Shown: positions 27,060 through 37,312 of the stretch, piece by piece | How positions within the stretch are numbered: the first letter of the stretch is position 1 | Layout: each line of letters opens with the position of its first letter | Assembly (NCBI RefSeq): GCF_001704115.1 | Contig: NZ_CP016895.1 | Span: forward strand, 3,162,001 to 3,226,000 | From: Acinetobacter larvae | Lineage (GTDB): Bacteria > Pseudomonadota > Gammaproteobacteria > Pseudomonadales > Moraxellaceae | DNA: 64,000 bases | Reading direction: 5' to 3' | The notes under the pieces: generated by a model | What the model saw: the letters and a program-made list of their open reading frames with translations, nothing else | Databases searched by the model: none | What the model was told of the DNA's origin: nothing | Translations under genes and position numbers: made by a program

Positions 27060-29285
27060 TTACCATTGATAGTCGAAGCTAAGACGAACATTACGGTCTT
27101 GACCGACAAAGCAATACATTTGCGAAGTACAGCTCGCCACATAGTGTTTATTGCTGACATTATCGACTTTCAATGCGATACTCGATTGTTTTAAGCTGGG
27201 TAGCATTGCATCCAAAGCATAATGCAGGCTGATATCCCATAATGTTGCTGCCGGAACTTTAAAATGATTTTTAGGATCGCCATAACTCGATCCCAAATAA
27301 CGTACCCCAGTACCTAAGGTTAAACCCGCCAACATCGTACGATCGAAATGATAATCTAACCACAGCGTTGCACTATGCTCAGGGGTTTGTGTCAATCCTT
27401 TACCTTGATAGGTCGTGTCTTTAATCAACTCATTATCTAAATAAGTATAGCCAGCATTGATATTAATCTGTGGGGTTAATTTTCCAATGGCTTGTAAGTC
27501 TAAGCCCCGACTACGCACTTCACCCGCTTGTAAATTAAAGCCCAAATGTTCAGCATCGCCAGTTTTTAAATTGGTTTGATTGAGCTGAAAAATAGCTGCT
27601 GTCAACAATAACTGCTGATTGGGCATTTTATATTTTAAGCCAAGCTCAGTTTGTTTGGTTTCCACAGGCACAAATAAACTGCCGTCATGTTTAGTGCCGA
27701 GTATTGGATCAAATGCGGTGGAATAACTGATATAAGGCACCCAGCCCTGTTCAAATACATAACTCAAGGCACCACGATAGCTCCATTTTTTTTCATTCTG
27801 ATTTAGCTCTGTCACGTTTGGAGAATAAATATTGGTTTTCTGATCATTTTTAGCATGGTCATAACGTGCTGCAACATTCAAGCGCCATCCCTGATAGGAC
27901 AATTGATCCTGCACATAAAAACCAATCCGATCAAAATCTTGTTGTTCTTTCCATGGTGCCGCATAACTGCTGCTAAAGTCAGGTGTCACTTCGGTATGAT
28001 AAGGCGGTTGATAAGGATCAAATAAAATAGGACCTACACTATATAAGGCATTTTTTAATGTGCCCGTCGTATAATCCACACCAACGGCTAAATCATGCCC
28101 AAGCGCTCCAGTATTGAATTGCCCTGTAATATACTGGTCAATAGAAAAAGTTGAAACTGTCGCTGGGGTATCCTCATAATAGCCTTTCAACATTGGGCGA
28201 CCATTCTGCTCTTGATAACCATAAACAATGCTACGATAAATATCTGAGTCAATATGCATATAACGTGCATTACTCACCAAACGCCATTGTTCATTCAAAC
28301 GATATTGCAGCAATGAACTCAGCGACTTTTGCGTACGAGATGAGCTATTCGCACGATAATCTGTATAACTCTGATGACGGTCCAATGCCGGATAAGTACT
28401 TTGGTTCAAACCATAAAATACTGCAGGTAGAGCATTATAATTGGGCAGTTCTGGTTCTCTGGTATAACTGCCCATTACAGTCCAGTCTAATTGTGCATTG
28501 GGACGCCATGTGATGGATGGCGCAAAATACAAACGACGATGATGGCTATTTTGAATTTGATTATCACTGTCTAATGCACTCACAACCGTACGATATAATA
28601 AACTCCCCGACTGATTTAATGGACCAGTACTATCAAGACCTAAACGTTTTTCATCATAGCGCCCATAACCAATTTGTATAGCGTGACGACTCTCTTCTTG
28701 CGGTCTTTTACTGATCTGGTTAACCACACCACCCCCCAAGCCCTGACCATATGTAGCCGATGCTGGTCCTCGTAATACTTCAATTTTTTCTAATCCAAAT
28801 GCATCGATTTGCGGTAACCAGCTACCCGGGTTACTCACCACACGGATTCCATCGAGATAATAATCTGCATCAACCCCACGAATCCGAGTTAAATCTAAAT
28901 AACTACCAAAGCCACCAAACTTTTCACTATTTAACCCCGCACTATAACGTAAGGCTTCACTGCTACTGTGTGCTTGTTGCAATGCCATTTGTTGCTGGCT
29001 CACCACATTAATCGACTGTGGTGTTTCAGCAAGATCGACTGCAATTTTATTGGCAACCTGTACTTTTTTAGATAAACCATAGGGATCTTGTTGCGTATTC
29101 TCAGAAGCCGCATAAACAATGGTAGGTAATACGGTAATGTCATCATCATCGCTATTTGGCGCAGCAAAACTATTCAAGGGCATCAACATTAAGCTGGTAG
29201 CAAAACACGTTGATGTACAGCATGCGAATGCGCATTGTTGCAATGCCATCACCAAGCGCTTAACCGGAAAAAAGATGGGTTCCAT
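27060..29285 (-). CDS. TonB-dependent siderophore receptor (hydroxamate type)
   Basis: A 741-residue outer membrane receptor. Order: signal peptide with several Cys, ending near NSFAA (about 41); plug domain with ETPQSINVVSQQQM, RIRGVDADYYLDGIRV and the plug end EVLRGPASATYGQGLGGGVVN; then a 22-strand barrel ending in the aromatic C-terminus SFDYQW. The late pattern NKHYVASCTSQMYCFVGQDR, with its Cys pair, is typical of FhuA/FoxA/FhuE-type receptors, so a ferric hydroxamate is the likeliest ligand (inference). A short leader after the operator-overlapping promoter supports the 29285 start; an inner ATG at 29249 is possible. Confidence 0.92.
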   Translation of the reverse strand: MEPIFFPVKRLVMALQQCAFACCTSTCFATSLMLMPLNSFAAPNSDDDDITVLPTIVYAASENTQQDPYGLSKKVQVANKIAVDLAETPQSINVVSQQQMALQQAHSSSEALRYSAGLNSEKFGGFGSYLDLTRIRGVDADYYLDGIRVVSNPGSWLPQIDAFGLEKIEVLRGPASATYGQGLGGGVVNQISKRPQEESRHAIQIGYGRYDEKRLGLDSTGPLNQSGSLLYRTVVSALDSDNQIQNSHHRRLYFAPSITWRPNAQLDWTVMGSYTREPELPNYNALPAVFYGLNQSTYPALDRHQSYTDYRANSSSRTQKSLSSLLQYRLNEQWRLVSNARYMHIDSDIYRSIVYGYQEQNGRPMLKGYYEDTPATVSTFSIDQYITGQFNTGALGHDLAVGVDYTTGTLKNALYSVGPILFDPYQPPYHTEVTPDFSSSYAAPWKEQQDFDRIGFYVQDQLSYQGWRLNVAARYDHAKNDQKTNIYSPNVTELNQNEKKWSYRGALSYVFEQGWVPYISYSTAFDPILGTKHDGSLFVPVETKQTELGLKYKMPNQQLLLTAAIFQLNQTNLKTGDAEHLGFNLQAGEVRSRGLDLQAIGKLTPQININAGYTYLDNELIKDTTYQGKGLTQTPEHSATLWLDYHFDRTMLAGLTLGTGVRYLGSSYGDPKNHFKVPAATLWDISLHYALDAMLPSLKQSSIALKVDNVSNKHYVASCTSQMYCFVGQDRNVRLSFDYQW

Positions 29286-29311
29286 GTCTGAGATCTTTTA
29301 AAAATAAAAAG

Positions 29312-29340
29312 ATTATATTTACCGACCGACCGTCGGTCAA
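29312..29340 (-). promoter_or_regulatory. Receptor promoter overlapped by a GACCGAC-N-GTCGGTC operator
   Basis: On the minus strand, TTGACC (29335-29340), a 17-base spacer and TATAAT (29312-29317) form a near-consensus promoter. The palindrome GACCGAC-C-GTCGGTC (29324-29338) covers the -35 and spacer. Its core and the flanking sequence GTCGGTCAATAA match the site at 23306-23336. Predicted transcription starts about 20 bases before the receptor ATG. Confidence 0.75.
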
Positions 29341-29341
29341 T

Positions 29342-29360
29342 AATATTGAGAATAATTTTC
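29342..29360. promoter_or_regulatory. Fur-box-like site upstream of the receptor promoter
   Basis: The core ATTGAGAATAATTTTC agrees with the 19-base Fur consensus at about 14 positions. It lies immediately upstream of the receptor -35 box and next to the TetR-type palindrome, the same pairing as at 23.3 kb. Confidence 0.6.
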
Positions 29361-29527
29361 ATTTCATTCTGATTCAAGAACTGGACACCGGATAAATCAT
29401 GATCGATATTTTACAAATAAAATGCAGTGCACTCACATGCACTGCATGCCGACTCAACACAACAACAAAGTCTGCGGCTAAATCTTAAAGCCTAAATCTT
29501 AAATCAGACAAACTGTTGAACAGCTTA

Positions 29528-31147
29528 TTAGTGAAAGACTGCTTCCAATGCTTTTAAGCCCACTTTCGGATCCAGTAAGCCATTATAAATTTCTGGTATT
29601 TCTCTAGGAACCGCAAAGAAATGATAAATTGCTTGCATCGCACCACGTACCGAATATTCCACGGTAAAGACTACGTCATCTTCAATTTCCACAAATTGAC
29701 CGACAAAGGCAAAATTCTCAGCGCCCTTTGGAATAACCAATGGTCGATCCCCCGGTTTACGGCATGCAAATAATGCCGAGGCATAAGGCATCATCACGGT
29801 CGTTATCTCGGTATTTGCTAATACATGCGTTAAAATATCATCAAAACCTAACTGTAAAATAAGCTCTGTTAATATCTCTGTCCCTGTCGCTTCACTCATC
29901 GGTTTTTTAATATAATCGCCAATATGATCAATCTGGAAACCATAGCCCCACAAGGTATAGCTTCCATCAGGTAGGTCTGCAAAATGGGGCTGTGCAGGAA
30001 CAACAATTGACAAATGCCATCCCGACTCAAACCATGTCATTAATGCACCCGTACCCGGTTGATTTCCCGTATATTCAATAATACGATTGAGCAAAACATC
30101 ATCTTTTAAGGTCAACGTAAAAGACTCCCATTTATGCTCGTCCACATTGCCACAAAATGTCATGGGACGACCAAAATCTGGGGCTTTTTGAGAAATTTTT
30201 TGCCATAAACTCCAACCATGATCCAAACGATCACGAATCAATTCAGGTACATCATCTTGAGTAGCATATCGAGAATCAGCTGTGATTGAGCCTAGGGTAA
30301 AAATAGCGAGATCATGTGCTGGTAAATCTATTTGTTCAGAACCTTCTGGCAGTTTGACATATAAGCGTGTTGCACGGCGCTGCCCAGTCTGTTCATCCTC
30401 AACAAAATCGGCATCTTCTACATAATGTCCAAAGCGCACATCAACACCTTGTGCTTGTAACCAACGCTGTAGCGGTAAAATCATGGAATCATATTGATTG
30501 TATTTTGTACGCTTCACACCAGCTAGGGTATGGATACGAGGTAACTCCTGAATAAAACGCAGAAAATAACGGCGTAACTCAGCAGCACTATGCCACTTCT
30601 GAAAAGCAAAAGTTGTACGCCACATCCGCCAAAAATTGCATGCAAAGAAACTATCGTCAAAAAACTCATCGATACGCCGACTACCAATACGTTCCTCTTT
30701 TGATGCTAAAAGGCGTAACATTTGTGCGCGATGTAACGTGTTTAAACCTAATTTTTCTGCATCGACAATAACATGTTGTGCATCAATCAAACGCGCTTGT
30801 GCATGTGTCTGAATACGCGCATTGAATTCAAGGCATTCTTCTCGGACAGAAATATCTGGGTTTTCTAATGATGGAATACTCGAAAATAAATCCCATAAAC
30901 ATAAATAAGTTTCATCGGTCAACATACGTCCGCCACGCGTCACCCATGCTTTGGCGGCATTTGGTGTATGCCCACCATCCATTGCACCCCCCGAAATATC
31001 TAATTCCTCTAAAATATGAATATGTTGTGGCGGCACTTGAGCATCACGTATCGCGAATGCAGCTGCGGCCATACCCGCCACCCCACCACCAATAATCCAG
31101 ATATGTGCTTGTTTTGGGTCAAGTATATTGTGTTGATTATTTTTCAC
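29528..31147 (-). CDS. ohyA: Oleate hydratase
   Basis: FAD-dependent hydratase of the former myosin-cross-reactive antigen family. It adds water to the cis-9 double bond of unsaturated fatty acids to give 10-hydroxy acids. The 539 residues cover the full family length. The dinucleotide-binding motif IWIIGGGVAGMAAAAFAIRD is at about 16-35. The flavin motif GGAMDGGHTP and the loop VTRGGRML follow; many homologues have Glu after RGGR here, while Met is found in a distinct subgroup. ACNFWRMWRTTFAFQKWHSAAELRR and YDSMILPLQRWL are further family blocks. It is a single-gene unit; the role is presumably detoxification of host or plant fatty acids (inference). Confidence 0.93.
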   Translation of the reverse strand: MKNNQHNILDPKQAHIWIIGGGVAGMAAAAFAIRDAQVPPQHIHILEELDISGGAMDGGHTPNAAKAWVTRGGRMLTDETYLCLWDLFSSIPSLENPDISVREECLEFNARIQTHAQARLIDAQHVIVDAEKLGLNTLHRAQMLRLLASKEERIGSRRIDEFFDDSFFACNFWRMWRTTFAFQKWHSAAELRRYFLRFIQELPRIHTLAGVKRTKYNQYDSMILPLQRWLQAQGVDVRFGHYVEDADFVEDEQTGQRRATRLYVKLPEGSEQIDLPAHDLAIFTLGSITADSRYATQDDVPELIRDRLDHGWSLWQKISQKAPDFGRPMTFCGNVDEHKWESFTLTLKDDVLLNRIIEYTGNQPGTGALMTWFESGWHLSIVVPAQPHFADLPDGSYTLWGYGFQIDHIGDYIKKPMSEATGTEILTELILQLGFDDILTHVLANTEITTVMMPYASALFACRKPGDRPLVIPKGAENFAFVGQFVEIEDDVVFTVEYSVRGAMQAIYHFFAVPREIPEIYNGLLDPKVGLKALEAVFH

Positions 31148-31366
31148 TTCGCTACCTCATTGATCATAATAATGCACTTTTATAGTTGAACATGATCATA
31201 AGACAAAGTGGTGTAAATGAATTAATTTTTTCGCAATATTATAAAATTCAATGATTTTGATTAAATCAATCAGAAATCACGAATTTAAAATAACACCGTT
31301 CAAACGGTCAGAAGATCTCTATAACACTAAGTCACAAAATGTGTTGTGCACGAACCTTTCAGCAGA

Positions 31367-31402
31367 GCTCGCTCAAAAATCACAGCGTTTTTTTGAGCGA
31401 GC
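31367..31402 (-). terminator. Terminator after hisC
   Basis: GCTCGCTCAAAAA and TTTTTGAGCGAGC form a perfect 13-bp stem around a 10-base loop. The A/T half of the stem gives U-rich sequence for either strand. It lies just beyond the hisC stop on the minus strand. Confidence 0.75.
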
Positions 31403-31422
31403 CTACGTGTTCAAGTCTTGGC

Positions 31423-32517
31423 TTAAGACTTTAAAATATGCTGCTGCAAAGTGTCTAAGAGCCGTTGGTGCTGGGCTGGCGTCCCCACTGTAATTCGCAG
31501 AAATTGGTCAATACGCGCTTTATTAAAATAGCGCACGATGATGCCGTGTTCGCGCAGTTGTTGTGCTAAGTCTGCGGCATCATGTGCAGGGTGACGGGCA
31601 AAAATAAAGTTTGCTTTGGATGGTAAGACTTCAAATCCTAAAGCGCTCAACTGTGCTATTAATTGCTCACGATCCTCAATTACCTGCTGACAACGCGCAG
31701 CAAAATAATCCTGATCTTGAAATGAAGCCACCGCAGCGGCAATGGCAAAACGGTCGATTGGATAAGAGTTAAAACTATTTTTAACCGCTTCTAGTGCCTG
31801 AATCAAATGCGGTTGTGCAATGGCATAACCGACCCGTAATCCTGCCAATGAGCGTGACTTAGACGTGGTTTGACAGACCAGCAAGTTTTCATAACGTGTG
31901 ACCAAACTCACTGCTGACTCAGCACCAAAATCGACATAAGCCTCGTCAATGACCACCACACTGTCTGGATGCGCTTGCAATAGACGCTCAATCTGCTGCA
32001 ATGGCAAAGCAATACTGGTCGGTGCATTGGGATTGGCAATAATAATGCCACCATTCGCCTGCTGATAATCTTCGACATCAATTTCAAAGTGTTCATTCAG
32101 CGCAATCATTTTGCTTTCGATGGCAAAAAACTGGCTATAGACTGGATAAAAACTATAACTGATATCTGGATACAATAAGGGGCGTGGCTGACGAAAGAAG
32201 GCTTTAAAGATATGTGCCAACACTTCATCTGAACCATTGCCCACAAAAACATGTGTACTGTCTACCCCTTGCTGTGTAGCGATTGCTTGTTTTAATGCAC
32301 TGGCATCAGGGTCTGGATATAAACGTAAACATGCAGCATCATGTTGCAATAACTGTTGCACTGCTGCGACCACTTTCGGCGAAGGTGGATAAGGGTTTTC
32401 GTTGGTATTGAGTTTGAGTAAATTATCGATTTTAGGTTGTTCGCCAGGCACATAGGGCTCAAGCTGACGAACTTCTGGACTCCAAAAACGTTGTTGTTGT
32501 GCGGTGCATTGTGACAT
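31423..32517 (-). CDS. hisC: Histidinol-phosphate aminotransferase
   Basis: PLP enzyme that converts imidazole-acetol phosphate to histidinol phosphate. 364 residues, fold-type [16 protein letters not shown] marks the N-terminal substrate loop, [10 protein letters not shown] the cofactor phosphate region, [10 protein letters not shown] and [10 protein letters not shown] the PLP ring contacts, and [17 protein letters not shown] contains the Schiff-base Lys. It follows hisD after about 265 bases on the same strand, with a hairpin in that gap, so it may have its own promoter. Confidence 0.95.
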   Translation of the reverse strand: MSQCTAQQQRFWSPEVRQLEPYVPGEQPKIDNLLKLNTNENPYPPSPKVVAAVQQLLQHDAACLRLYPDPDASALKQAIATQQGVDSTHVFVGNGSDEVLAHIFKAFFRQPRPLLYPDISYSFYPVYSQFFAIESKMIALNEHFEIDVEDYQQANGGIIIANPNAPTSIALPLQQIERLLQAHPDSVVVIDEAYVDFGAESAVSLVTRYENLLVCQTTSKSRSLAGLRVGYAIAQPHLIQALEAVKNSFNSYPIDRFAIAAAVASFQDQDYFAARCQQVIEDREQLIAQLSALGFEVLPSKANFIFARHPAHDAADLAQQLREHGIIVRYFNKARIDQFLRITVGTPAQHQRLLDTLQQHILKS

Positions 32518-32740
32518 AACAGTTCTCTTGATTGTCTCTTGATTGCTGCATCCTGCAAGCCAACATCTGGATCATGCGCCACGTCTGTTTGCTCATGCAA
32601 AATGCTTCACATTAGATGATTTTAAGGGATATGCGCCTAAGGGGGTTCAGACCATCTTTAGACCTCATTGCCTTAATCGGCAGAATGTCTTAGAAAATAC
32701 TTTTACTGAATAGTCTTAGAAAGACACATCATGAAATCAT

Positions 32741-32771
32741 AGGTCGTTGTCTGCATTTCAGACCACGACCT
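32741..32771 (-). terminator. Hairpin between hisD and hisC
   Basis: AGGTCGT pairs with ACGACCT, with an inner TCTG/CAGA pair, located 12 bases after the hisD stop on the minus strand. No U-tract follows, so it could be an attenuating or stabilising stem rather than a full terminator. Confidence 0.4.
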
Positions 32772-32782
32772 AAACAGCGTAT

Positions 32783-34075
32783 TTAGGCCTGATGGCGATA
32801 ACGTGCTGAACGTGCATGGGCATCAAGATTTTCTTGCTGTGCCAATATATCCGCTGTTTTTGCGAGGGTTTTTACCCCTTGTTCAGAACACATAATCAAG
32901 CTGGAACGCTTTTGAAAGTCATAAACCCCTAGCGGTGAAGAAAAACGTGCCGTGCCGGACGTCGGCAACACATGGTTCGGACCAGCACAATAATCACCAA
33001 TTGCTTCAGGCGTATAACGTCCCATAAAAATCGCACCGGCATGACGAATCTGTTCAGACATCGCTACTGCTTCATCTAAACATAATTCCAAATGCTCTGG
33101 CGCCACTTGGTTAATCAGATCCACTGCTTCTTGACGGTTTTTCACCAACACCAAAGCCCCACGGTTGGCAATAGACTCGCGTGCAATATCTGCTTTGGGC
33201 AGAGCTTGTAAATGTGCTTCTATGGCTTCGGCAACGGCATCGAGTAATGCTGCATCGGGGCTAATAAAAATTGCCTGTGCCACGGTGTCATGTTCAGCTT
33301 GAGACAAAACATCCATCGCTAACCATTCGGCATTATTGGCACCTTCAGCATAAACTAAAATCTCCGAAGGACCGGCAATCATATCGATACCAACCTGACC
33401 AAATACCGCACGTTTCGCAGCAGCAACAAAGCGATTCCCCGGACCGGTAATTTTATCGACCGATGGAATGGTCTCAGTACCATATGCCAAGGCAGCAACA
33501 GCTTGCGCCCCACCAATGGTAAAGACGCGGTGTACACCGGCCAAGTGCGCTGCAGCCAATACCAAGGGGTTGAGCACGCCATTCGGGGCGGGTACCACCA
33601 TAATAATTTCTGTTACCCCAGCAACTTGCGCTGGAATTGCGTTCATTAATACCGATGAAGGATAAGACGCCAAACCACCAGGAACATAAATCCCCACGCG
33701 ATCAAGCGGTGTTACTTTTTGCCCCAAGGTATTTCCGAGCGCATCGACGTATTGCCAGCCCTCTTGCTTTTGCGCTGTATGAAAGGCACGAATACGCTCG
33801 GCGGCAAGCTGCAAAGCATTTTTAACCTCAGGATCTAACTGTTCAAAGGCTTGTTTTAAGCTGGCTTGCGAGAGTTCTAAATCGCTGAATTGATGCGCTG
33901 GATGTCGATCGAACTGTTGCGTAAGCTTAAGGACATGAGCATCGCCATGACGACGTACATCAGCAATAATCTGATCTACGGTCACCAATAACTCAGGGTC
34001 ATTTACGGTTTCAAAAGCCAACAAATCTGCAAATGTTTGTTGGAAGTTCTGATCTTCAGTCGATAAACGGCGCAT
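32783..34075 (-). CDS. hisD: Histidinol dehydrogenase
   Basis: Last two steps of histidine synthesis: NAD-dependent oxidation of histidinol to histidine, with zinc. 430 residues from ATG 34075, which has GGAG upstream; the frame extends 17 codons further without family similarity. Motifs: RVGIYVPGGLASYPSSVLMN, IFTIGGAQAVAALAYGTE, KITGPGNRFVAAAKR, the catalytic stretch QAEHD, APEHLEL, and YCAGPNHVLPTSGTARF, which holds the metal His. Confidence 0.95.
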   Translation of the reverse strand: MRRLSTEDQNFQQTFADLLAFETVNDPELLVTVDQIIADVRRHGDAHVLKLTQQFDRHPAHQFSDLELSQASLKQAFEQLDPEVKNALQLAAERIRAFHTAQKQEGWQYVDALGNTLGQKVTPLDRVGIYVPGGLASYPSSVLMNAIPAQVAGVTEIIMVVPAPNGVLNPLVLAAAHLAGVHRVFTIGGAQAVAALAYGTETIPSVDKITGPGNRFVAAAKRAVFGQVGIDMIAGPSEILVYAEGANNAEWLAMDVLSQAEHDTVAQAIFISPDAALLDAVAEAIEAHLQALPKADIARESIANRGALVLVKNRQEAVDLINQVAPEHLELCLDEAVAMSEQIRHAGAIFMGRYTPEAIGDYCAGPNHVLPTSGTARFSSPLGVYDFQKRSSLIMCSEQGVKTLAKTADILAQQENLDAHARSARYRHQA

Positions 34076-34216
34076 CAATTTACTCACTCCGTCAAAATAA
34101 ATGAAATGAATCAAGACATGATTCATCGGAAAGCTTTAGTGTACCTTGTTTCTGCGATCTTGTGATGAAGATATCGCGCTAAAATCAACAATATCATTCA
34201 TCACTTCCCACGCAGA

Positions 34217-34247
34217 CAAAAAGAAACCGCCGAAAAATCGACGGTTT
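34217..34247 (-). terminator. Terminator after hisG
   Basis: On the minus strand, AAACCGTCGA and TCGGCGGTTT pair around a short T loop with one mismatch and are followed by five T. It lies about 90 bases beyond the hisG stop and separates the murA-hisG transcript from hisD. Confidence 0.8.
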
Positions 34248-34338
34248 AGCTTTATAGACCATGTACCTTACAGCAAATGCCTTATAACGTGCAGCTTCGA
34301 TATTCAATAGACAAACTGCTCAATTCTATAAGGTTTGA

Positions 34339-36293
<1,955 letters not shown>

Positions 36294-36545
36294 TTAAGCT
36301 CCAAACATACTTGCTTTACGCCATTCTTCTTTGGTCATTGCACGAATGGTGACGGCATGTACTTCACCACTGGCAATATAAGCATTAATAGGCGCATAGA
36401 CAGCCTGTTGGCGCGCTACAGATCTTTGCGTTTCAAAACGATCATCGACGATGCGAAGATCAAATTTGCCTGCTTGCCCACTTACCGCGATTTCAGCCTC
36501 AGGAAAAGCTGCTTTTAAAATTTCAGTGAGCTGTTCACTATTCAT
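36294..36545 (-). CDS. ibaG: BolA-family protein IbaG (YrbA)
   Basis: An 83-residue BolA-like protein. FDLRIVDDRFETQRSVARQQ and the helix with GEVHAVTIRAMTKEEW fit the BolA fold, with a conserved His near residue 63. IbaG proteins work with monothiol glutaredoxins in iron-sulfur handling and are linked to acid and envelope stress. It sits six bases upstream of murA, a widely conserved neighbourhood. Confidence 0.88.
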   Translation of the reverse strand: MNSEQLTEILKAAFPEAEIAVSGQAGKFDLRIVDDRFETQRSVARQQAVYAPINAYIASGEVHAVTIRAMTKEEWRKASMFGA

Positions 36546-36655
36546 TGCAAAGACCTCTTAAAACACCGACGGTATAAAAACTGCTTATCTTACTAAAGTC
36601 ATGACAACAATTCATCTGCCATAACACATATATCTACAAAAAAAGGGGATGGTAC

Positions 36656-36688
36656 AAAAAAAGAGGTCAAAGCTAACCTCTTTTTTTT
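36656..36688 (-). terminator. Terminator after hpf
   Basis: AAAAAGAGGT and ACCTCTTTTT form a stem around caaagcta, with long A and T tracts on both sides. On the minus strand it follows the hpf stop by about 15 bases and precedes ibaG. Confidence 0.85.
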
Positions 36689-36702
36689 ATTAGAGATAAA
36701 AG

Positions 36703-37038
36703 CTATTCAATCGCTAAACTAGGATAATGATTTTGCATTGCACGATGACGCTGCAACTGACGTTTGATCTTTTCTAACATCTGCTTGATCGAACTATACA
36801 TATCGTCAGCAGATGCTTGTGCAAATAATTCAATGCCCGGCAGGCGAATAATCGCTTCAGCAATATGATTGGCACTGCCTTTTTTAGATCGTTTATCAAT
36901 TTGATGATCTTTGCTCAGCTTAATTTGCATGCTATTGATTTGATCCAGATGCTGCGTCATTTGCTGCAACTTACTACGAATGGAGTGTTCTATTGCGGGG
37001 GTAATGGATAAGTGATGACCACGAATTATTATTTGCAT
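36703..37038 (-). CDS. hpf: Ribosome hibernation promoting factor (short form)
   Basis: A 111-residue HPF/YfiA protein that binds the 30S decoding centre and inactivates ribosomes in stationary phase. It begins MQIIIRGHHLSITPAIEHSI and contains RLPGIELFAQASADDMYSSI, the beta-strand and helix pattern of the S30AE domain. It lacks the long C-terminal dimerisation domain, so it is the short form. GGAG precedes the ATG. It lies downstream of rpoN, as in other gammaproteobacteria. Confidence 0.92.
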   Translation of the reverse strand: MQIIIRGHHLSITPAIEHSIRSKLQQMTQHLDQINSMQIKLSKDHQIDKRSKKGSANHIAEAIIRLPGIELFAQASADDMYSSIKQMLEKIKRQLQRHRAMQNHYPSLAIE

Positions 37039-37312
37039 AATTTATCCCTCTCCTGTTTTAGGATGTCTTCAACAGTAGCGGCGAACGGCAACAGAGCAGA
37101 TAAACCACATTGAATGATTGCAATAACTCAAGTTGACATTCGAACCACTCCCTAATATCTAGCAACGCATCTCAGTATCTGTATTTAAAATCTCGCTCAA
37201 ACAATCCTATTCAAATGATCGGGTACAAGCGATCTTTCCCAACAAATATCTGAAAATTTAATTTGTCATTATGAGGTCATAATGCTCAATTAGCATAGTC
37301 CGACTGGCAAAT

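Noticed and set aside
21899..29360. Mobile-element origin of the iron locus
   Set aside because: No integrase, transposase, direct repeats or tRNA boundary is visible; base composition looks like the neighbours by eye.
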